Origin: DATKDU01 sp035512595
GTDB lineage: Bacteria > Planctomycetota > Planctomycetia > Pirellulales > Pirellulaceae
Length of the DNA stretch: 10,115 bases
Direction: 5' to 3'
NCBI GenBank assembly: GCA_035512595.1
Contig: DATKDU010000229.1
Location: 1-10,115, forward strand
The position numbers and the translations under genes were made by a program. Shown in pieces: positions 1-6,765 of the stretch. Numbering within the stretch: the stretch's first letter is position 1; every line of letters begins with the position of its first letter. The notes beneath the pieces were generated by a model that was not told the origin of the DNA, ran no database searches, and saw only the letters and a program-made list of their open reading frames with translations.

Positions 1-83
1 CTGCCGACGATATATTGAACCCGGTTGATGACTGCCCCGCCCGGAATCCCTCCCCAAACACCCTGCCATCACAACATTTCCCT

Positions 84-1433
84 ATGCTCACCCTCCTTGG
101 ACCTCGCGACACCGGTCGTCGCCACTGTGACGGCCTCTCCCGCCGCTCGTTCCTTCAAATCGGCGGCCTGGGACTGGGCGGGCTGTCGCTGGCCAACCTG
201 CTGGCCCTCGAAGCGCGGGCGGAACAGAGAAAGCCGCACAAGTCGGTGATCATGATCTACATGTGCGGCGGGCCGCCCCACCAGGACATGTACGACATCA
301 AGGTCGATGCGCCCACCGAGGTTCGCGGCGAGTTCGATCCGATCAAGACGGCCGTCCCTGGCATTGAGATCTGCCAGCTTCTGCCGAACCTGGCGCGGAA
401 TATGGACAAGCTGGTGCCGATCCGCACGGTCGTCGGCTGCCGCGACGATCACGCCGGTTACCAGTGCTTCACGGGCCACCTATCGCAGAACGAGCCGGCC
501 GGCGGCTGGCCCCACCTGGGCTCGGCCGCGTCGCGATTGCAAGGGCCGACCGAGCCGGGAGTGCCGCCGTTTGTGTCGCTGTGCTACACGACGCAGCACA
601 AGCCGTACAACGAACCGGGGGGCGGGTTCCTTGGCCTGGGCCATTCGTCGTTTCGGCCAATGGGCCCCGGCCGCGACGATCTGGTGCTGCAAGGAATCAC
701 GGCCGATCGGCTCGACGACCGCCGCAACCTCCTCACGAGCGTCGATAACTTCCGCCGCGAGTGGGATAGCCGCCACACGATGGACGGGATCGACACCTTC
801 ACGCAGCGGGCGATGGGGATTCTCACCAGTTCGCAGCTCTTCGACGCGCTGGACATTACCAAGGAGGACCAGAAGACCCGCGACCGCTACGGCACCGACG
901 ACGCCAAACGGCCGCAGGGGGACGGCGCTCCGCGAGTGCCGCAGAATTTTCTGCTCGCCCGGCGGCTGGTCGAAGCCGGCGTCCGCGTCGTCACCGTCAA
1001 CTACAGCTTTTGGGATTTCCACGGCGGCAACTTCAAGAATTGCAAGAAGGAGCTGCCGATCTTCGACAAGGCATTGTCCGCTTTCGTCGAGGACCTGCAC
1101 GAGCGGGGGCTCGACCAGGATTGCACGGTCATCGCTTGGGGGGAATTTGGCCGCACGCCGAAGATCAACAAAGACGCCGGCCGCGATCACTGGCCGCGCG
1201 TCTCTTGTGCGATTCTGGCCGGCGGCGGGATGAAGACCGGCCAGGTCCTGGGCGAAACCGACCGCCTCGGCGGCGAACCAATCAGCCGCCCGGTGACCTT
1301 CGAGGAAATCCACGCCACGCTGTACCACAACCTGGGGATCAACCTGGCCTCCGCGCCGCGCCTGTTCGACTTCCGCGGCCGGCCGCAGTATTTGGTTGAT
1401 CCGGATGTGAATGCGATTCGGGAAGTGGTGTAA
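84..1433 (+). CDS. DUF1501 family protein with Tat signal
   Basis: Member of the DUF1501 family, alkaline-phosphatase/sulfatase-like proteins greatly expanded in Planctomycetota and often encoded beside DUF1549/DUF1553 cytochrome-type proteins; the substrate is unknown. From the chosen ATG it is 449 residues. A twin-arginine signal is visible (SRRSFL at 19-24, then a Gly/Leu-rich hydrophobic stretch to about residue 44 and ALEARAE), so export of the folded protein is likely. Family landmarks follow in order: MCGGPPHQDMYD near 60-71, DDHAGY near 121-126, WGEFGRTP at 352-359 and GRDHWP at 366-371, where D368 and H369 are plausible metal ligands by analogy with the superfamily. The C-terminal end has the usual HATLYHNLGI and LFDFRGRP segments. 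The frame is open upstream to a TTG at 15, but family proteins typically begin MLTLLG just before the Tat motif, so ATG 84 is preferred. No clear Shine-Dalgarno is seen. Confidence 0.93.
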   Translation: MLTLLGPRDTGRRHCDGLSRRSFLQIGGLGLGGLSLANLLALEARAEQRKPHKSVIMIYMCGGPPHQDMYDIKVDAPTEVRGEFDPIKTAVPGIEICQLLPNLARNMDKLVPIRTVVGCRDDHAGYQCFTGHLSQNEPAGGWPHLGSAASRLQGPTEPGVPPFVSLCYTTQHKPYNEPGGGFLGLGHSSFRPMGPGRDDLVLQGITADRLDDRRNLLTSVDNFRREWDSRHTMDGIDTFTQRAMGILTSSQLFDALDITKEDQKTRDRYGTDDAKRPQGDGAPRVPQNFLLARRLVEAGVRVVTVNYSFWDFHGGNFKNCKKELPIFDKALSAFVEDLHERGLDQDCTVIAWGEFGRTPKINKDAGRDHWPRVSCAILAGGGMKTGQVLGETDRLGGEPISRPVTFEEIHATLYHNLGINLASAPRLFDFRGRPQYLVDPDVNAIREVV

Positions 1434-1461
1434 CCGTCCCTCGGACCCCTGGGGGGGTGTC

Positions 1462-2922
1462 ATGAGCCAGCTTGCCGCCACGCCTGCCGAGCCACCGCAG
1501 GACGTTGTGGCCCGGGCACGCTGGACGTGGCTGACGAACCTGCTGCTGGCGCTGGCCGCAGCTTTCCTCTTGATTGGGCTAGTGGCCGGTGCCATCTATT
1601 GGCGTTTTCAAGAGCAACACCAGCAGGCGCTGGCCGACGTGCAGGCTGAAGTGGACCGCATTCAGGCCGCGGGGGAGCCGATCACCATCGAAGATCTCGA
1701 CGCGCTCAACCGCGTGCCCGATGGCGCCAACGATACGACTGAGCTTTGGCTCGCGGCAATTCGATTGGGGCCGCCCGAGACCGGCTTTCGTCACTCCAAA
1801 CTGCCGTACGTCGGCAGCGGAAAGATCGAACAGCTAAAGGCGAGCGCCCCAAATACGCTCCTCGGCGAGGCGGAAGCATATCTCGCCCGCTACGAGGATG
1901 CCGTTGCCGCGGCCAGGCGCGCGGCGGCAGCGAATGGTGAGTGCCGTTACCCGATCGACTTCAGCCAGGGTCTTTACCCGGACCACGCGGAGGCAATTCA
2001 ACCGCTCCGGCAGTTGTCCAGGTTGCTTGCCCTGCGAGCGCGCGTCGGTGCGAGTGGCCACAGTCACGAAGAGGCAATCGAGTCGATCGAGTTGCTGTTG
2101 GCTCTCGCCGGGTCGCTGGAGGACGAGTTGGATATGACTCGGCAGCTTGTGCGAATGCTTGTCGTGGATTTGGCGCTGCTGGAGTCGGAGTTTCTCATCG
2201 CTGAGCGAAGCTTGTCGGACGAACAGCTCGGCAGGCTACAGACAGCGCTACTGGCCATACCCACGCAAGAACCGGCAAGGCGGGGGCTCCTTGGCGAGCG
2301 GGGTATGGGCTATCAATCGTTTCGCATGAAGTCGTCTCAGCGTGGTGGCCCGGCCAGTGTGATTGGAGATGTCGATCGCCCCGCTGAATGCCTTCTCTAC
2401 TTGCATATGATGCAGGAGATGCTTGACGCGGCCGACAGGCCTCGCGTTGATGCGATTCGGCAGTCCGAGGAGATCCACGGTCGGCTCGCTAAAATGGACC
2501 TTTCGCCCAAGCCGAGGGACCGATCCGACGCCATAGCCGCCTTGCAGTCACTCGCATCGCTGACGCAATTCTTTGCTGCATGGACACGTGTCGAAGCCGA
2601 GCGGGAGAGCGCGGTGGCCGGCGCGGCCTTTCGCCGCTTTCAATGGCGTCAGGGCCGGCCGCCAGCGAGCCTGGCGGCGATGACGCCCGAGTTTTTGGCG
2701 CAAGTGCCAACTGACCCATTCCAGCGCGGCGCGTCGCTAATCTTCCTCGTGAAGGGAAACCAGTTTGCCATCTACAGCGTGGGGATGAACGGCACGGACG
2801 ATCAGGCGCTGTTGGCCGATCCGGACACGCAGGTCGATACGGGCCTGTCCGGACTCGTTGTGATCCCGGCCGTGCCGATGCGGGATTCGCCAATGCGCAC
2901 GGAGGAGACTTCACACCCCTGA
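1462..2922 (+). CDS. Membrane-anchored protein of unknown function
   Basis: A 486-residue protein I cannot assign to a named family. Residues about 24-46 form one strongly hydrophobic helix (WLTNLLLALAAAFLLIGLV and on), preceded by a short N-terminal segment containing arginines. The rest is therefore probably outside the cytoplasmic membrane, anchored as type II. Most of the body (about 50-400) looks helical with many Ala, Leu, Glu and Arg residues and no catalytic motif that I recognise. Near the C-terminus, VPTDPF begins at residue 415 and is followed by FAIYSVGMNGTDDQ. From memory, many exported planctomycete proteins end in a similar DPFDG / YSVGxNGxDDGG tail, which also resembles pseudopilin-like C-termini. 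ATG 1462 is preferred over the in-frame ATG 1411, which would overlap the DUF1501 gene; a run of seven G residues five to eleven bases upstream could act as a weak ribosome site. It may be co-transcribed with the DUF1501 gene, since the gap is only 28 bases. Confidence 0.8.
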   Translation: MSQLAATPAEPPQDVVARARWTWLTNLLLALAAAFLLIGLVAGAIYWRFQEQHQQALADVQAEVDRIQAAGEPITIEDLDALNRVPDGANDTTELWLAAIRLGPPETGFRHSKLPYVGSGKIEQLKASAPNTLLGEAEAYLARYEDAVAAARRAAAANGECRYPIDFSQGLYPDHAEAIQPLRQLSRLLALRARVGASGHSHEEAIESIELLLALAGSLEDELDMTRQLVRMLVVDLALLESEFLIAERSLSDEQLGRLQTALLAIPTQEPARRGLLGERGMGYQSFRMKSSQRGGPASVIGDVDRPAECLLYLHMMQEMLDAADRPRVDAIRQSEEIHGRLAKMDLSPKPRDRSDAIAALQSLASLTQFFAAWTRVEAERESAVAGAAFRRFQWRQGRPPASLAAMTPEFLAQVPTDPFQRGASLIFLVKGNQFAIYSVGMNGTDDQALLADPDTQVDTGLSGLVVIPAVPMRDSPMRTEETSHP

Positions 2923-2936
2923 AAATCTTCGGTGCT

Positions 2937-3779
2937 TCAGCCAATGTCGGCACGCGATTGGTATTTCTCCCACAGCGCGGCCGCCGTTTCAGGGCCGAGC
3001 AATCTCACCAGCGCATAATACGGCCGCTGGCCGCGGACGCGGCGTTTTTTTGGAGTGGCGGGATGAGTCGATTGACGGCAGACGCGGCAGATGCCGTTGC
3101 CGGACCAAGGGGCCTGGCAATGGCCGCAGTGGGGGACGAGGTTCCACCAGGGGCCTGCGACTTGCCCCGGCGGATAGAGGCGAAAGTGCAGCGGGAACTG
3201 GCCGGCGGCGGCAAGCGCCAGGGCCAGGAGCAACTCGCCGCGGCCGGCCGCACTGGCGGCATCAGACAACTGCAATTCGCGGATCAGGACGGCGAGGGCG
3301 CTTGCAGTCTCAGGTGGCAGCGGTGAATGCAGCCACAGGCCATACCAGCGAGGCGTTGTGGAGCTGAGCGTGGCGATTTGCGGGTCGCGCGGGATGATCG
3401 ATTCAACCTGCTCACAGAAGCCATCCAAGTCCTCCGGCAGCGGCCACATGCCAAAGCAGCCAACGACTTGCCGGCCCAGATGCCCCCGAAGCGCATTAGC
3501 CGGGCACTCGTCGCAAGCGGTGTGGAGCCCTGCGCAACCTCCGTAAAGCTCGAGCGCCGAGTCAACGCGAAAACCGAGCACCTGGGCCGCATCGACTTCC
3601 CGATCAGCACCGGCCGCTAAGGCAACGCCCTCGACAATCCGCCCGTCGGCCCGCGCTTCGTCATAGGCCCGCGCGGCCCGCAGCAGCCGCTCGGTCCGCT
3701 CGGCATCTTTCCAGTTGGCGATCTGCCGCAGCGAGCAATGCCGGGCCAGTGCCCAGACGATAAAGGGAGGCGTGCGCAT
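2937..3779 (-). CDS. Unknown protein with two cysteine clusters (C-terminal zinc ribbon)
   Basis: A 280-residue cytoplasmic protein with no signal peptide or membrane helix, not assignable to a characterised family. Two cysteine groups stand out. The first is C82, C89, C92 and C108 (CDECPAN, then GCFG). The second is C218, C221, C231 and C234, a CxxC-x9-CxxC treble typical of a structural zinc ribbon (PHCGHCQAPW, then CRVC). Between them is a Trp-containing segment (RWYGLWLHSPL near 144-154) and a Leu/Ala-rich helix pair. A basic patch, KKRRVRGQR, follows the ribbon at 244-252 and could contact nucleic acid or protein; that is inference. It reads in the same direction as purH and lies 59 bases after it, with the twin-hairpin repeat filling the gap, so it may be transcribed from the purH promoter. 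Its start has no well-spaced Shine-Dalgarno: an AGAAGGG sits 12 bases upstream, within the repeat hairpin. Its stop lies 14 bases from the convergent 1462-2922 gene. Confidence 0.75.
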   Translation of the reverse strand: MRTPPFIVWALARHCSLRQIANWKDAERTERLLRAARAYDEARADGRIVEGVALAAGADREVDAAQVLGFRVDSALELYGGCAGLHTACDECPANALRGHLGRQVVGCFGMWPLPEDLDGFCEQVESIIPRDPQIATLSSTTPRWYGLWLHSPLPPETASALAVLIRELQLSDAASAAGRGELLLALALAAAGQFPLHFRLYPPGQVAGPWWNLVPHCGHCQAPWSGNGICRVCRQSTHPATPKKRRVRGQRPYYALVRLLGPETAAALWEKYQSRADIG

Positions 3780-3782
3780 TAT

Positions 3783-3839
3783 GTACGACGGCCCTTCTGG
3801 GCCGTCGAGTCGATGGACGGCCCGGAAGGGCCGTCCTAC
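3783..3839. repeat. Twin-hairpin palindromic repeat after purH
   Basis: Two adjacent perfect hairpins are visible. The first has arms GACGGCCC and GGGCCGTC (3787-3794, 3799-3806) with loop TTCT. The second has arms GGACGGCCC and GGGCCGTCC (3815-3823, 3828-3836) with loop GGAA. An 8-base spacer separates them, and the unit is bounded by GTAC on the left and CTAC on the right. Read on the minus strand it begins GTAGGAC immediately after purH: its first G is the last base of the purH TAG stop, and the next three bases give a second in-frame TAG. The layout matches the element inside purK. It could also act as a processing or termination structure between purH and the next gene, although no U-tract follows. 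Confidence 0.85.
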
Positions 3840-5416
3840 TAATGTTTGAAATGCCGCCGGCCGGTGAAGATCATCGGAATCCCGTGATCGTTACACGCGG
3901 CAATCACGTCGTTGTCCTTCACGCTGCCACCCGGCTGGATCATTGCGACCACGCCGGCGGCCGCCGCCTTGTGGATCGAATCGGCGAAGGGAAAAAAGGC
4001 GTCGGAGGCGAGGACCGAGCCGCGAGCCCGGTCGCCGGCTTTCTCGATGGCGATCTTGACCGAATCGACGCGGCTCATCTGCCCCGCTCCGCAGCCGATC
4101 AGCGACTGCTCCTTGGCGAGCACGATGGCGTTGGACTTGACGTGGCGGACGATGGCCCAGCCGAAGCGCAGGTCGTTCATCAGCGACTGGGGCGGCTGAG
4201 CTTCGGTCACGACGCGCCACTCGCTTTCGGGATCGGGCAGCACGTCGGCCTCCTGCACGAGCATTCCCCCTTCGATCTGCCGGCAGTTGATGGATGCCGG
4301 CGGCGCTGTCAGGCTCCCCACATCGACCAACCGCACGTTGGCCTTCCACTTGGGCTTCGTGGTGAGAATCTGCTGTGCCGCCGCTTCAAACCCGGGGGCC
4401 ACGATCGCTTCGATGAATAGCCCCGGGGCGGCCAGCACTTCCGCGGTGGCCGCATTGACGGGCCGGTTGAAGCCGAGGACTCCCCCAAAGGCACTGAGTG
4501 GATCGCCGGCAAGCGCCTTGGCGGCAGCCTGCGCGAGCGATTCGGCCGTCGCTGCACCGCACGGATTGTTGTGTTTGATCACACATGCGGCCGGCTGTGC
4601 GAAAGAGCGCACGATCGACAAGGCACTATCCAAATCAAGCAGATTGTTGTACGACAACTCTTTGCCGCTGACCTGTCTGGCGGTTACTAGACTGATGCCG
4701 CTGGCGCCTTCCAGTCGATAAACGGCCGCTTGTTGATGTGCGTTCTCACCATAGCGCAGCTTCAAATGATGCTTCAGCGACAGTGCCATTTGCGGCGCAA
4801 AACCTGCTTGCTGCGCCGAGGGTGTGCCGCGCTTGAAATACTCCACAATGGCGGCGTCATAAGCAGCGGTGCGCGCATAAGCGGCCAGCGCCAGTTTTTC
4901 GCGCAGGGCCTGCGTCGTGCCGCCATGATCCTTTAGCTGTGTGAGAACTTCTGGATATTGATCAGCACTGGTGACAATGGCGACGAACGCATGATTCTTG
5001 GCGGCCGCACGAATCAAACTCGGTCCCCCAATATCAATGTTTTCGATGGCTTCCGCGCGCGTCACATCCGCCCTGGCAACCGTCGCTTCGAACGGATACA
5101 GATTGACCACCACAAGCTCAAAGGTGGCAATCTCGTGCTCGGCGACCGATTGCATGTCGTCGGCATGATCGTGCCGGCAGAGAATGCCGCCGAAAATCTT
5201 GGGGTGCAGCGTCTTGACCCGCCCCTCCATCATCTCGGGAAAACCGGTGTAGCGAGCCACATCGCGGGCCTCGACGCCGGCATTCACCAGCGCCTGCCGC
5301 GTGCCGCCGGTGCTGAAAATCTCGACCCCGGATGCGGCCAGCGCGTGGGCGAATTCGACCAGCCCTGACTTATCGCTGACGCTGATCAGGGCGCGGCGGA
5401 CTTGGATGGGTTGCAT
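3839..5416 (-). CDS. purH: Bifunctional AICAR transformylase / IMP cyclohydrolase
   Basis: PurH catalyses the last two steps of de novo IMP synthesis in the cytoplasm: 10-formyl-THF-dependent formylation of AICAR, then ring closure of FAICAR. The N-terminal cyclohydrolase (MGS-like) domain spans about residues 1-200, with STGGT (35-39), GFPEMMEGRVKTLHPKIFGG (58-77) and NLYPFE (105-110). The C-terminal transformylase domain includes KLRYGENAHQ (219-228), the catalytic Lys-His in KHNNPCG (281-287), SAFGGV (308-313), GAGQMSRVDSV (443-453) and a normal family end, MIFTGRRHFKH. With the ATG at 5416 the protein is 525 residues, close to the usual length, and begins directly before the conserved RRALISVSDKSGL. 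The frame stays open upstream to a TTG at 5626, with ATGs at 5452 and 5539, but those 70 extra codons have no family counterpart, and none of the candidate starts has a clear Shine-Dalgarno. It is divergent from the gene at 5647. Confidence 0.96.
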   Translation of the reverse strand: MQPIQVRRALISVSDKSGLVEFAHALAASGVEIFSTGGTRQALVNAGVEARDVARYTGFPEMMEGRVKTLHPKIFGGILCRHDHADDMQSVAEHEIATFELVVVNLYPFEATVARADVTRAEAIENIDIGGPSLIRAAAKNHAFVAIVTSADQYPEVLTQLKDHGGTTQALREKLALAAYARTAAYDAAIVEYFKRGTPSAQQAGFAPQMALSLKHHLKLRYGENAHQQAAVYRLEGASGISLVTARQVSGKELSYNNLLDLDSALSIVRSFAQPAACVIKHNNPCGAATAESLAQAAAKALAGDPLSAFGGVLGFNRPVNAATAEVLAAPGLFIEAIVAPGFEAAAQQILTTKPKWKANVRLVDVGSLTAPPASINCRQIEGGMLVQEADVLPDPESEWRVVTEAQPPQSLMNDLRFGWAIVRHVKSNAIVLAKEQSLIGCGAGQMSRVDSVKIAIEKAGDRARGSVLASDAFFPFADSIHKAAAAGVVAMIQPGGSVKDNDVIAACNDHGIPMIFTGRRHFKH

Positions 5417-5646
5417 GTCGCGGCTATCGACAGTGGGATGTAAGATTTCCATGGCAGTCGGCAGGTTGACGCGCGATGTTGCGGCAGTCAAGCGGTGGAA
5501 CGACTGCACACTGTCGAATGAAGGCGCGACGATTGCCATGAATGGGAGTGATTGGTCAGCATGTTCCCATTGTTGACAACTTGCAACTGGCAGACTACCG
5601 TTGACCTCCTGGTGATTCGGTTCCAATTTTCATTGAGGTGTTTTAC
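5417..5646. promoter_or_regulatory. Divergent intergenic region between purH and 5647 gene
   Basis: About 230 bases separate the preferred purH start from the divergent small gene, so promoters for both should lie here. A consensus TTGACA is present on plus at 5573-5578, but the hexamer 17 bases downstream (TACCGT, 5596-5601) is a poor -10, so a sigma-70 promoter is only tentative. The same bases fall in a small palindrome, GTTGACAAC (5572-5580). No riboswitch-like structure (for example a purine or PurR-type site) was recognised by eye. Confidence 0.3.
5635..5640 (+). promoter_or_regulatory. Shine-Dalgarno deciding the 5647 start
   Basis: GAGGTG lies six bases before ATG 5647. It overlaps the alternative GTG start at 5638, so the ATG is the better start. 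Confidence 0.7.
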
Positions 5647-5976
5647 ATGGCGAAGCGTAGTCGGGGGGGCGTGAATGTATCGCAATTGGTTCGCGATTAT
5701 AAATCGCAGCATAAGCGCTCCAAGCCGAAGGATATTGCCGAGGCGCTCAACGGTCAGGGTGTCAAGATCTCAGCAGGTTATGTGAGCACGATTCTCTCCA
5801 ATGCGCGGCGCAAGAAAGGGCGGAAGCTGCGCGCGACAAAGGCAGGTGCATCCAACGGTGCTCGAGGCGGAATTGATGTCGCCCAGCTCGTCAAGGCGAA
5901 GAAGCTGGTCGATCAGCTCGGCGGGGTCGGGCCGGCGAAGACGATGATCGATGCGCTGGCGAAGCTGCTGGACTAA
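5647..5976 (+). CDS. Small basic two-module protein, probable DNA-binding
   Basis: A 109-residue, Lys/Arg-rich protein. Residues about 10-55 look like a helix-turn-helix-type module (VSQLVRDYKSQ, SKPKDIAEALNGQGVKISAGYVSTILSNARRKK): the spacing of DIAEAL, a turn at GVKIS and YVSTIL fits the two helices of an HTH. Similar small proteins with a KPKxIxEALxxxGVxxSxxYVSxI pattern are, to my knowledge, common and uncharacterised in planctomycetes. A basic linker (about 53-72) joins it to a C-terminal piece, VAQLVKAKKLVDQLGGVGPAKTMIDALAKLLD. The motif RGGVNVSQLV (6-15) recurs as RGGIDVAQLV (73-82), suggesting a degenerate duplication. The start is fixed by GAGGTG at 5635-5640. The role is probably transcriptional regulation or nucleoid binding, inferred from composition and fold-like pattern only. 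Confidence 0.85.
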   Translation: MAKRSRGGVNVSQLVRDYKSQHKRSKPKDIAEALNGQGVKISAGYVSTILSNARRKKGRKLRATKAGASNGARGGIDVAQLVKAKKLVDQLGGVGPAKTMIDALAKLLD

Positions 5977-6002
5977 CTTCCGCCCGCGATATTGTGCTGA
6001 TC

Positions 6003-6031
6003 AGGACGGCGGCCTGGGAAGGCCGTCGTAC
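6003..6031. repeat. Single degenerate hairpin, relative of the GTAGGAC repeats
   Basis: Arms GACGGC (6005-6010) and GCCGTC (6022-6027) enclose an 11-base loop. On the minus strand the end of this element reads GTACGACGGCC, eleven bases identical to the left end of the repeat at 3783. It lies between the convergent stops of the 5647 gene (5976) and the 6033-6224 gene, where it could serve as a bidirectional 3' end, though no U-tract is present. Confidence 0.55.
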
Positions 6032-6032
6032 G

Positions 6033-6224
6033 TCAGGCCGCATGACGATCCTGACGCAGTTCGCTCAGCACGTGTACGGCCGCGTCGAGCCCGCCCACTT
6101 CGACGACGAAGTTGGCGATCATCTGCGCCTGCTCCAGAGAGATGTCGTGTCCTTCGTCCGCCAGCAGCTCCTGGATCTCTTCCAGGTGGAATTCTTCCAG
6201 CCGAACTTCGAGCTTGTCGTCCAT
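6033..6224 (-). CDS. Small acidic protein of unknown function
   Basis: A 63-residue protein too short for family recognition but well supported as a gene. It has ATG 6224 preceded by AGGGAG with 7-base spacing, strongly GC-rich third positions, and a coherent amphipathic helical composition (LEVRLEEFHLEEIQELLADEGHDISLEQAQMIANFVVEVGGLDAAVHVLSEL). The N-terminal half is rich in Glu and Leu, with no cysteines and no membrane segment. The last residues (RQDRHAA) are basic. It could be a partner or regulatory subunit rather than an enzyme; this is inference. It is convergent with the 5647 gene and lies 21 bases downstream of a possible 62-residue ORF on the same strand. Confidence 0.7.
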   Translation of the reverse strand: MDDKLEVRLEEFHLEEIQELLADEGHDISLEQAQMIANFVVEVGGLDAAVHVLSELRQDRHAA

Positions 6225-6231
6225 GTTTGGG

Positions 6232-6237
6232 CTCCCT
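6232..6237 (-). promoter_or_regulatory. Shine-Dalgarno of the 63-residue gene
   Basis: On the minus strand AGGGAG lies seven bases before ATG 6224. It is one of the best ribosome sites in the window and the main reason to accept this small ORF as a gene. Confidence 0.65.
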
Positions 6238-6245
6238 GGAATGCT

Positions 6246-6434
6246 TTATCGACGTTCGCTGGGGGGATGCTGAAGCCGCGGCGGCATTCCGGTCGGGCAA
6301 TTCGGGCAAGCTGTGCCGTTGCGACGGCTCGTCCGCACGCCAGAGGCGCTGGCCCGCCGATGCACGATACAGACGGTCGTCCCAGGCGGGAAATCTCGAT
6401 CCTCTATCCATTCGCAATCTGCTAGCAGCTCCAT
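6246..6434 (-). CDS. Possible small Cys-containing protein (uncertain)
   Basis: A 62-residue ORF with weak support. It precedes the 63-residue gene on the same strand with a 21-base gap, which would make a two-gene operon. It contains C7, C22 and a CPNC pair (C43, C46), loosely like a metal site but without a regular spacing. Third-position GC is moderate and no Shine-Dalgarno is seen. Its ATG shares the CATG palindrome at 6432-6435 with the divergent 87-residue gene, so if both are real their start codons overlap. The alternative is that this stretch is simply a divergent promoter region for the flanking genes. Confidence 0.28.
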   Translation of the reverse strand: MELLADCEWIEDRDFPPGTTVCIVHRRASASGVRTSRRNGTACPNCPTGMPPRLQHPPSERR

Positions 6435-6696
6435 GACTCACGCGCAAGCCACCGAGCGAGTGCGGCAGTTGGTCACCGACGTCTTTGCGTCGCTGGGCGT
6501 CGCCCATCCCGATCAATTCCGCGAGTTGATCCTGATGCACGCCGGCCATTACTGCGGCCGGCGTTTCGAAGCCGCCGGAGCTCACGCGGTGTGGTTTGTC
6601 GAAGAAAACCAGATCAAGGTTGTCGCCAACGACGGGCGGGCGCAGGTCCTATCGGCCGACGAACAGCGCTCGCTGCCGGCCCGGCGGGCCGCATAG
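6433..6696 (+). CDS. Small protein of unknown function (87 residues)
   Basis: An 87-residue soluble protein that I do not recognise as a characterised family, though a similar pattern (GRRFxxxGxxAVWFxEExxIK) occurs in my recollection in other planctomycete hypothetical proteins. It begins with a helix (TERVRQLVTDVFASL), has LILMHAGHYCGRRFEAAGAHAVWFVEENQIKVV in the middle (about 32-64), likely a beta-rich region, and an Arg/Ala-rich end. There is no signal peptide or membrane helix. ATG 6433 is preferred because the upstream in-frame extension to 6313 reads as Arg/Ser-rich low-quality protein. No clear Shine-Dalgarno. A possible 3' hairpin (GCGGC-TCC-GCCGC, 6722-6734) lies downstream. Confidence 0.68.
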   Translation: MTHAQATERVRQLVTDVFASLGVAHPDQFRELILMHAGHYCGRRFEAAGAHAVWFVEENQIKVVANDGRAQVLSADEQRSLPARRAA

Positions 6697-6721
6697 CTAT
6701 CGGGCCGCGGCGACCCGCATT

Positions 6722-6734
6722 GCGGCTCCGCCGC
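6722..6734. terminator. Small GC hairpin after the 87-residue gene
   Basis: Arms GCGGC and GCCGC enclose loop TCC, 25 bases after the stop at 6696. There is no U-tract, so termination is only a possibility. Confidence 0.25.
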
Positions 6735-6765
6735 GCTGTGTAATCTGCGGATAACCTCTTCGCCG

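Noticed and set aside
1..83. End of an upstream gene such as a DUF1549/DUF1553 protein
   Set aside because: Too little sequence before the stops in the first bases to identify any family.
307..1233. 308-codon plus-strand ORF inside the DUF1501 gene
   Set aside because: Frame shadow: extremely Arg/Ser/Thr-rich translation with no domain, fully inside a genuine gene.
480..1595. Long 371-codon ORF antisense to the DUF1501 gene
   Set aside because: It lies opposite a well-recognised gene and is Arg/Ala/Val-rich with no family motif; such open antisense frames are expected in GC-rich coding DNA.
5417..5626. 70-codon N-terminal extension of purH
   Set aside because: Open by chance; begins at a TTG, lacks any family counterpart, and the PurH family start fits the ATG at 5416.
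5663..5670. Run of seven G near the start of the 5647 gene, as a phase-variation tract
   Set aside because: Seven G is not unusual in GC-rich DNA, and no alternative start or frame product supports slippage.
6001..6585. 194-codon minus-strand ORF
   Set aside because: Overlaps the better supported 63- and 87-residue genes and reads as Arg/Ala/Ser-rich sequence without a domain.
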